Source: Candidatus Moraniibacteriota bacterium
Lineage (GTDB): Bacteria; Patescibacteriota; Minisyncoccia; Moranbacterales; GCA-2747515
Direction of reading: 5' to 3'
Length of the DNA: 8,705 nucleotides
Assembly (NCBI GenBank): GCA_027031945.1
Contig: JALVPE010000101.1
Coordinates: forward strand, 1 to 8,705
Position 1 is the first letter of the stretch, and the number at the start of each line of letters is the position of its first letter. The translations under genes were made by a program, and so were the position numbers. The notes under the pieces were generated by a model. It worked only from the letters and a program-made list of their open reading frames with translations. It was not told the DNA's origin and did not search any database. Below are positions 5,628 through 8,705 of the stretch, piece by piece.

Positions 5628-6245
5628 TTATATTTTACCTACCAAGTCAATTCCCGGTTTTAGAGTCTTTTTTCCGGGTGTCCACTTTGCAGGACAAACT
5701 TGACCCTTATTTTTCTCTACAAATTGAGCTGCTTGAATTTTTCTTACTAATTCACTAGCATCTCGTCCAATACTATTATCATGCACCTCCATAGCTTTTA
5801 ATTCTCCTTTTGGATTTATGATAAATGTTCCACGAAGCGCTAGACCTTCTTCCTCAATCATTACGCCAAAATCACGACAAAGTTGTCCTGTAGGATCAGC
5901 TGCCATTGGAAATTTAACTTTACCAATTGCTTCTGAAGAATCATGCCACGCCTTATGTGTAAACTCGGTATCAGTTGATACACTTACCACCTCAACACCC
6001 ATCTTTTTTAATTTTGGATAAACACTAGCCAAGTCTTCTAATTCTGTAGGGCAAACAAAAGTAAAGTCTGCAGGATAAAAGAAAAGCACTAGCCATTTAT
6101 TTTTATATAAATTAGATAATTTTTTCTTTGTGAATTTATTTGATTGATAAACCATAAATTCACGGTCAATTACTTTCTCGCCTATTACAGGTCGATTATT
6201 AAAACATGATTCAAAAATCACATCTTCCTCATATTGCTCTGTCAT
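5628..6245 (-). CDS. ahpC: Typical 2-Cys peroxiredoxin (AhpC/Prx1 type)
   Basis: A cytoplasmic thiol peroxidase of 205 residues that reduces hydrogen peroxide and organic hydroperoxides. The active-site block P58-A-D-F-T62-F-V-C65 holds the peroxidatic cysteine C65, R138 (ALRGTF) is the conserved arginine, and C184 in GQVCPAKWTPG is the resolving cysteine, so catalysis should go through an intersubunit disulfide. DPTGQLCRDFGV carries an extra cysteine C123, and C14 lies in a short N-terminal extension before the usual fold start. No ahpF reductase is in the window; thioredoxin would be the likely partner. It precedes nrdA on the same strand with a near-consensus promoter of its own, so it may drive a prx-nrdA-nrdB transcript, subject to the leader structure in between. 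The leader lacks a Shine-Dalgarno sequence. Confidence 0.95.
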   Translation of the reverse strand: MTEQYEEDVIFESCFNNRPVIGEKVIDREFMVYQSNKFTKKKLSNLYKNKWLVLFFYPADFTFVCPTELEDLASVYPKLKKMGVEVVSVSTDTEFTHKAWHDSSEAIGKVKFPMAADPTGQLCRDFGVMIEEEGLALRGTFIINPKGELKAMEVHDNSIGRDASELVRKIQAAQFVEKNKGQVCPAKWTPGKKTLKPGIDLVGKI

Positions 6246-6279
6246 ATATTTTATTATTAATAATTATATCGGGTTTATA

Positions 6280-6307
6280 ATTATACCACCTCACAACATA
6301 GCGTCAA
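6280..6307 (-). promoter_or_regulatory. Sigma70-type promoter of the peroxiredoxin gene
   Basis: TTGACG (6307-6302), a 16-nt spacer and a perfect TATAAT (6285-6280) on the minus strand, the best promoter in the window. Start would be near 6273, giving a leader of about 28 nt made of A/T-rich sequence with no ribosome-binding site. It may also serve nrdA and nrdB. No NrdR-type box is seen near it. Confidence 0.75.
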
Positions 6308-6324
6308 CACCGCTACTTGTGTCT

Positions 6325-6360
6325 AAATAAAATAAAAACATACCACATATTGTATGTTTT
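6325..6360 (-). terminator. Probable terminator of the tatD-methyltransferase unit
   Basis: A 9-bp perfect stem, AAAACATAC/GTATGTTTT (6352-6360 with 6335-6343), 8-nt loop, followed on the minus strand by TATTTTATTT. It lies about 45 nt past the methyltransferase stop. The stem is AU-rich and thus modest in strength. Confidence 0.6.
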
Positions 6361-6404
6361 GTTATTATGTTTATAATTTGTATAAATATCACACAATACA
6401 AATA

Positions 6405-7046
6405 TTATTCCTTCTTTGCAATAACTACAATACTGTGATACATACCCTTTGGACTAGATTTAGGACCTAACTCTTCCAATTTCTTAATTTCAAAACCATC
6501 TTCAAAAAAAGATCTAATTTCATCAACATTAGTTGATGCATTGTTTTCTTTTGTTACCATAATACTATTTTCACCAAAAAATATACCCACAAACACACCC
6601 TCACTTTTTAGTGCTTTTTTTAGACCACTTATAACACTTTGCCATTTTTCTTTATCAATAAATGGAAAAACCAATGATGCATTTATAAAATCAAACTGAT
6701 TTGCTTCAAAATTAAAATTTGTTATATCACCCTGTAATGATGTTAGTTTATTTTCATCTATATCCCTTGAGTATCTATCCGTATTATCTGGACCAATTGC
6801 TGTCACATGAAATCCTTGTTCAATCATATACCTTACCTCATTATGTGTACCAGGACCTATTTCTAAAGCCTTTTCTTTGTTTTTAACCATATCTATTGCC
6901 TCTACAACTTCGCTATGTGGTCCAAGTAATTCACGTCTTTTATAAAATGCCTCAAATCCATCCCTTTCATATTCAAATTTATCAGCTAATTCTAACTCAG
7001 ATAATTCATCTATCTCTAATTGTGATACTGGATTTTCTATGCTCAT
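6405..7046 (-). CDS. Class I SAM-dependent methyltransferase, substrate unknown
   Basis: A 213-residue Rossmann-fold methyltransferase. Motif I is L61-E-I-G-P-G-T67, the glycine-rich SAM loop; motif II is VTAIGPDN (81-88); an acidic motif III is QGDIT (105-109); motif IV is FDFINASLVFPFID (118-131); the C-terminal strands end SIVVIAKK. The N-terminal 57 residues are acidic and helical, with FYKRRELLGPHSEV probably folding over the cofactor. At the end of strand beta2 most relatives carry Asp or Glu to hold the SAM ribose; here that position reads G85 with D87 two residues later. Layout resembles TehB-like small-molecule methyltransferases, but the substrate cannot be inferred. It follows tatD by 3 nt and is surely translated from the same mRNA. 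No Shine-Dalgarno sequence. Confidence 0.82.
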   Translation of the reverse strand: MSIENPVSQLEIDELSELELADKFEYERDGFEAFYKRRELLGPHSEVVEAIDMVKNKEKALEIGPGTHNEVRYMIEQGFHVTAIGPDNTDRYSRDIDENKLTSLQGDITNFNFEANQFDFINASLVFPFIDKEKWQSVISGLKKALKSEGVFVGIFFGENSIMVTKENNASTNVDEIRSFFEDGFEIKKLEELGPKSSPKGMYHSIVVIAKKE

Positions 7047-7049
7047 ATT

Positions 7050-7859
7050 TTATATATCAAATAATTCTTTAATGTTTTTTGTAATTTGTTTTGCTACATC
7101 ATCCACATTCATATTTTTTACATCTGCAATTTTCTCAGCAACCAATTTTACATCTTTTGGCTCACATCTATTTTCTCGTGGCAGAGGTCTAGGTGGCAGA
7201 TAAGGTGCATCAGTTTCAATCAACAAATCTTCCAAATCTATGTTGCGTATAAGTTTGTCATAAGACTCACCATACGTTGCAATGCCATTTAATCCAATTT
7301 TATACCCGAGTGTGGTAAACTTCTGTGCATTTTTCCAACTTCCTATATAGCTGTGAATTACTCCTCGTTTTTCAACAATGTTACTACCTAAAATTTCCAA
7401 CAATTCATCATAACCATCCCAACAATGAATTACTATTGGCTTATTTACTTCGTTACAAATTTTAATAAATTTAATCAGAACTTTGTTTTGTTTTTCTTTG
7501 ATTTTCTCTACATCATCATTTGTGCCAAAATGATGATAATCAAGCCCTACCTCACCAATTGCCACAACATTGCCATTACTAGCTAATTGTAAATATTTTT
7601 TATAATCAAACTCTTCAAAAATTTGCTCCTCTTCACCACACTCACTACATTCAAAAAGATGAAGTGGATGCAAGCCAACAGTTACAAAAATATTATCATA
7701 TTTTTTTGCCAATTCAATTGCTTGCAAAGAGGTTTCTTCATTTGTGCCTACAGTAATAATCTGACTAACACCACTTTCAACAGCCCTCTGAATAACCTCA
7801 TCACGATCTTTATCAAATTTTGAATCATGCACATGCGCATGCGAATCTATAAGTTTCAT
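7050..7859 (-). CDS. tatD: TatD-family metal-dependent hydrolase (putative 3'-5' DNase)
   Basis: A TIM-barrel amidohydrolase of 269 residues, the usual length. Metal-site residues are all visible: H7 and H9 (DSHAHVH), E103 (IGEVGLDYH), H145 (VIHCWDG), H169 (GVIHSYIGS) and D217 (IETDAPYLPP). GLHPLH (62-67) is the usual loop-3 motif, here followed by an acidic, Cys-bearing insertion, CSECGEEEQIFEEFDY (71-86). Characterised TatD proteins are Mg-dependent 3'-5' exonucleases on single-stranded or damaged DNA, and some act on D-amino-acyl-tRNA; which applies here is open. The gene lies 55 nt downstream of the TrpR-like gene, with a 26-bp palindrome in that gap, and directly ahead of the methyltransferase gene. 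No Shine-Dalgarno sequence. Confidence 0.94.
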   Translation of the reverse strand: MKLIDSHAHVHDSKFDKDRDEVIQRAVESGVSQIITVGTNEETSLQAIELAKKYDNIFVTVGLHPLHLFECSECGEEEQIFEEFDYKKYLQLASNGNVVAIGEVGLDYHHFGTNDDVEKIKEKQNKVLIKFIKICNEVNKPIVIHCWDGYDELLEILGSNIVEKRGVIHSYIGSWKNAQKFTTLGYKIGLNGIATYGESYDKLIRNIDLEDLLIETDAPYLPPRPLPRENRCEPKDVKLVAEKIADVKNMNVDDVAKQITKNIKELFDI

Positions 7860-7885
7860 TTTTCTATATTATTAACCTAAGCCAC

Positions 7886-7911
7886 ACTACGATACTACGT
7901 AGTATCGTAGT
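7886..7911. repeat. Palindrome copy 2 (26 bp perfect)
   Basis: A perfect inverted repeat with no spacer, centred between 7898 and 7899, core gatactacgtagtatc with arms actac/gtagt. It begins 3 nt past the stop of the TrpR-like gene and ends 26 nt before the tatD start. No T-tract follows on the minus strand (GTGGCTTAGG), so it is unlikely to be a terminator. It is identical over all 26 bp to the centre of the palindrome at 8341-8378. Confidence 0.9.
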
Positions 7912-7914
7912 AGA

Positions 7915-8325
7915 CTACATTTTACTATTTATTATATCTTTTAAGGCATTTAATTGTCCGTAAGGACTTAAGATGTTATCATAATATTTTTTGGTCTTAT
8001 TTTTACCAATTTTACGTTGATGACTATAAATTTGTTTTTTAAATAATTCATTATTTTCATCATAAAGCCATCTCGCAACAGAAGCTACCGTACCTTCACT
8101 AACTTTTATTTCTGCACTAATTTCCTTATAGCTTTTACCTTCTAATAACATTTGAGCAATTTGTACACGCCTAGCAAGCATCAATATTTCACTAGGAGAT
8201 AAAAGCCCCATCATAAAACCTACAGTCTCCTTTTTTGTTTTTAAATTCGTCACAATATCAAACAAATCTCCAATAATCTTTTTGCGTTCAACTGGGTCTA
8301 TATTATTTAACTGCACTCTAGACAT
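7915..8325 (-). CDS. TrpR-superfamily (YerC/YecD-like) DNA-binding regulator
   Basis: A 136-residue protein with a TrpR-type domain at about 41-90: LSPSEILMLARRVQIAQMLLEGK (42-64), then a helix-turn-helix SYKEISAEIKVSEGTVASVARWL (65-87). This fits the YerC/YecD branch better than true TrpR. By hand alignment to E. coli TrpR, R53 matches the tryptophan-contacting R54 and S43 matches T44, but R84 is replaced by S82, so tryptophan binding is not supported. A C-terminal tail of about 45 residues is basic (HQRKIGKNKTKKYY) and extends beyond the usual family end. The gene is bracketed by two near-identical perfect palindromes, one overlapping its predicted promoter, which suggests autoregulation (inference). 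It heads a likely transcript with tatD and the methyltransferase gene. No Shine-Dalgarno sequence. Confidence 0.88.
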   Translation of the reverse strand: MSRVQLNNIDPVERKKIIGDLFDIVTNLKTKKETVGFMMGLLSPSEILMLARRVQIAQMLLEGKSYKEISAEIKVSEGTVASVARWLYDENNELFKKQIYSHQRKIGKNKTKKYYDNILSPYGQLNALKDIINSKM

Positions 8326-8340
8326 AAATTTATTTAAAAA

Positions 8341-8378
8341 TATTACACTACGATACTACGTAGTATCGTAGTGTAATA
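8341..8378. repeat. Palindrome copy 1 (38 bp perfect), candidate operator
   Basis: A 38-bp perfect inverted repeat without spacer, centred between 8359 and 8360, with the same 26-bp centre as the copy at 7886-7911 plus 6 further bp on each side (tattac/gtaata). It starts 16 nt upstream of the TrpR-like ATG and overlaps the end of the predicted -10 box, so it covers the likely start site. On the minus strand five T follow directly, so the RNA form could also act as a terminator of the gene upstream. Confidence 0.92.
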
Positions 8379-8404
8379 ATAACATGACTTCTTATATTGA
8401 ACAA
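8376..8404 (-). promoter_or_regulatory. Probable promoter of the TrpR-like gene
   Basis: TTGTTC (8404-8399), 17-nt spacer, TATTAT (8381-8376) on the minus strand; start near 8369, inside the 38-bp palindrome. The -35 match is moderate (4 of 6). The overlap with the palindrome is what makes the site notable. Confidence 0.5.
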
Positions 8405-8438
8405 ATTATTGTTTTGGGAAATATCTTTCCATGTTATT

Positions 8439-8705
8439 TTAAATCTTATATCCGACAATTTTTGCAATCTGTTCTTTAGGCTCACTTGCACTTGGCCATC
8501 CTATGATATCTTTCAAGTCATGTTCAATAGAATATAAATTTAATCTTTTGTCTAAATTTTCAAAATCAAATAATTCTGGATAAAACTCTTCAAACCACAC
8601 CAAAAGATTTTGATAGTCTTTTTTCTTTGCAAATTTTTCTGTTTCTTTAGACATATATTTTTTGGGTTGTTCAATCATTCTACAAAAAATATCTAATGCA
8701 AAATC
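8439..8705 (-). CDS. C-terminal part of an unrecognised gene, cut by the window edge
   Basis: An ATG at 8678 gives 79 residues, but the frame stays open through the remaining 27 nt to the window end (reading DFALDIFCR before that methionine), so the true start is probably outside. The visible part is charged and helical: KETEKFAKKKDYQNLLVWFEEF looks like an amphipathic helix, followed by YPELFDFENLDKRLNLYSIEHDLKDIIGW and a C-terminus EQIAKIVGYKI. No signal peptide, membrane segment, cysteine cluster or known domain. It ends in TAA, 60 nt before the 38-bp palindrome. No function assigned; an independent short gene starting at 8678 cannot be excluded, though no ribosome-binding site supports that start. 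Confidence 0.55.
   Translation of the reverse strand, partial: DFALDIFCRMIEQPKKYMSKETEKFAKKKDYQNLLVWFEEFYPELFDFENLDKRLNLYSIEHDLKDIIGWPSASEPKEQIAKIVGYKI

Noticed and set aside
5427..5663. Plus-strand reading frame over the nrdA start and leader
   Set aside because: It overlaps the strongly supported nrdA and peroxiredoxin genes on the other strand and has no homology or start signal; it is a shadow frame.
5516..6404. NrdR boxes upstream of nrdA or the peroxiredoxin gene
   Set aside because: Searched by eye for ACACwATATwTwGTGT-like sites. CCACATATTGTATGT near 6343 is the closest and fails several conserved positions; it is better explained as a terminator hairpin.
7886..7911. Intrinsic terminator of the TrpR-like gene
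   Set aside because: The palindrome is followed on the minus strand by GTGGCTTAGG with no T-tract, and a spacer-free palindrome is a poor terminator hairpin.
7915..8325. Calling the regulator a true tryptophan repressor (trpR)
   Set aside because: No trp genes are nearby and the residue matching R84 of E. coli TrpR is Ser, so tryptophan sensing is unsupported.
1..8705. Alternative genetic code (UGA as Gly or Trp)
   Set aside because: Long proteins such as NrdA are full-length with no internal TGA, although none of the ten complete genes ends in TGA. Preference for TAA at low GC explains this.
1..8705. CRISPR array, insertion sequence or tRNA-linked attachment site
   Set aside because: No regularly spaced direct repeats, no transposase or integrase reading frame, and no duplicated tRNA 3' end downstream of tRNA-Leu.

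Overview
The window is low-GC bacterial DNA, densely coded and mostly on the minus strand. Most genes have no Shine-Dalgarno sequence in front of the start codon, stops are TAA or TAG (no TGA among the ten complete genes), and several proteins are short lineage-type hypotheticals. The 98-residue protein at the left carries GYPRFH and HHGEY motifs that I associate, from memory, with Candidate Phyla Radiation (Patescibacteria) genomes. My best guess is therefore a Patescibacteria-like organism using the standard code; this is inference, as the window has no rRNA or marker protein.

Layout. 1-1690 is a patchwork of small independent units, each with its own terminator: a 98-aa conserved-type protein (+), a small GC-rich lipoprotein gene (-) with its own promoter, Shine-Dalgarno and terminator, a tRNA-Leu(UAG) gene (+), and a 115-aa basic protein of unknown function (+). 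1691-1811 is a convergent spacer with several hairpins. 1812-6245 is a minus-strand cluster of peroxiredoxin (ahpC type), nrdA and nrdB (class I ribonucleotide reductase), with a GC-rich, foldable leader between the peroxiredoxin gene and nrdA. 6405-8325 holds a minus-strand run of a TrpR-superfamily regulator, TatD-family hydrolase and SAM-dependent methyltransferase. The right edge carries the 3' part of an unrecognised minus-strand gene that stays open to the window end.

How the parts relate. NrdA and NrdB together form the aerobic enzyme that makes deoxyribonucleotides, with all metal ligands, the radical tyrosine, active-site cysteines and C-terminal CxxC visible. The adjacent thiol peroxidase may protect a radical-bearing enzyme or share its reducing system (inference). 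No NrdR box was found.

The most striking non-coding signal is a palindrome with core gatactacgtagtatc. It occurs as a 38-bp perfect inverted repeat just before the TrpR-family gene and as a 26-bp perfect repeat just after it, before tatD. A degenerate 14-bp copy overlaps a predicted promoter before tRNA-Leu. This arrangement suggests operators for the TrpR-like protein, but a dispersed palindromic repeat family is the main alternative.
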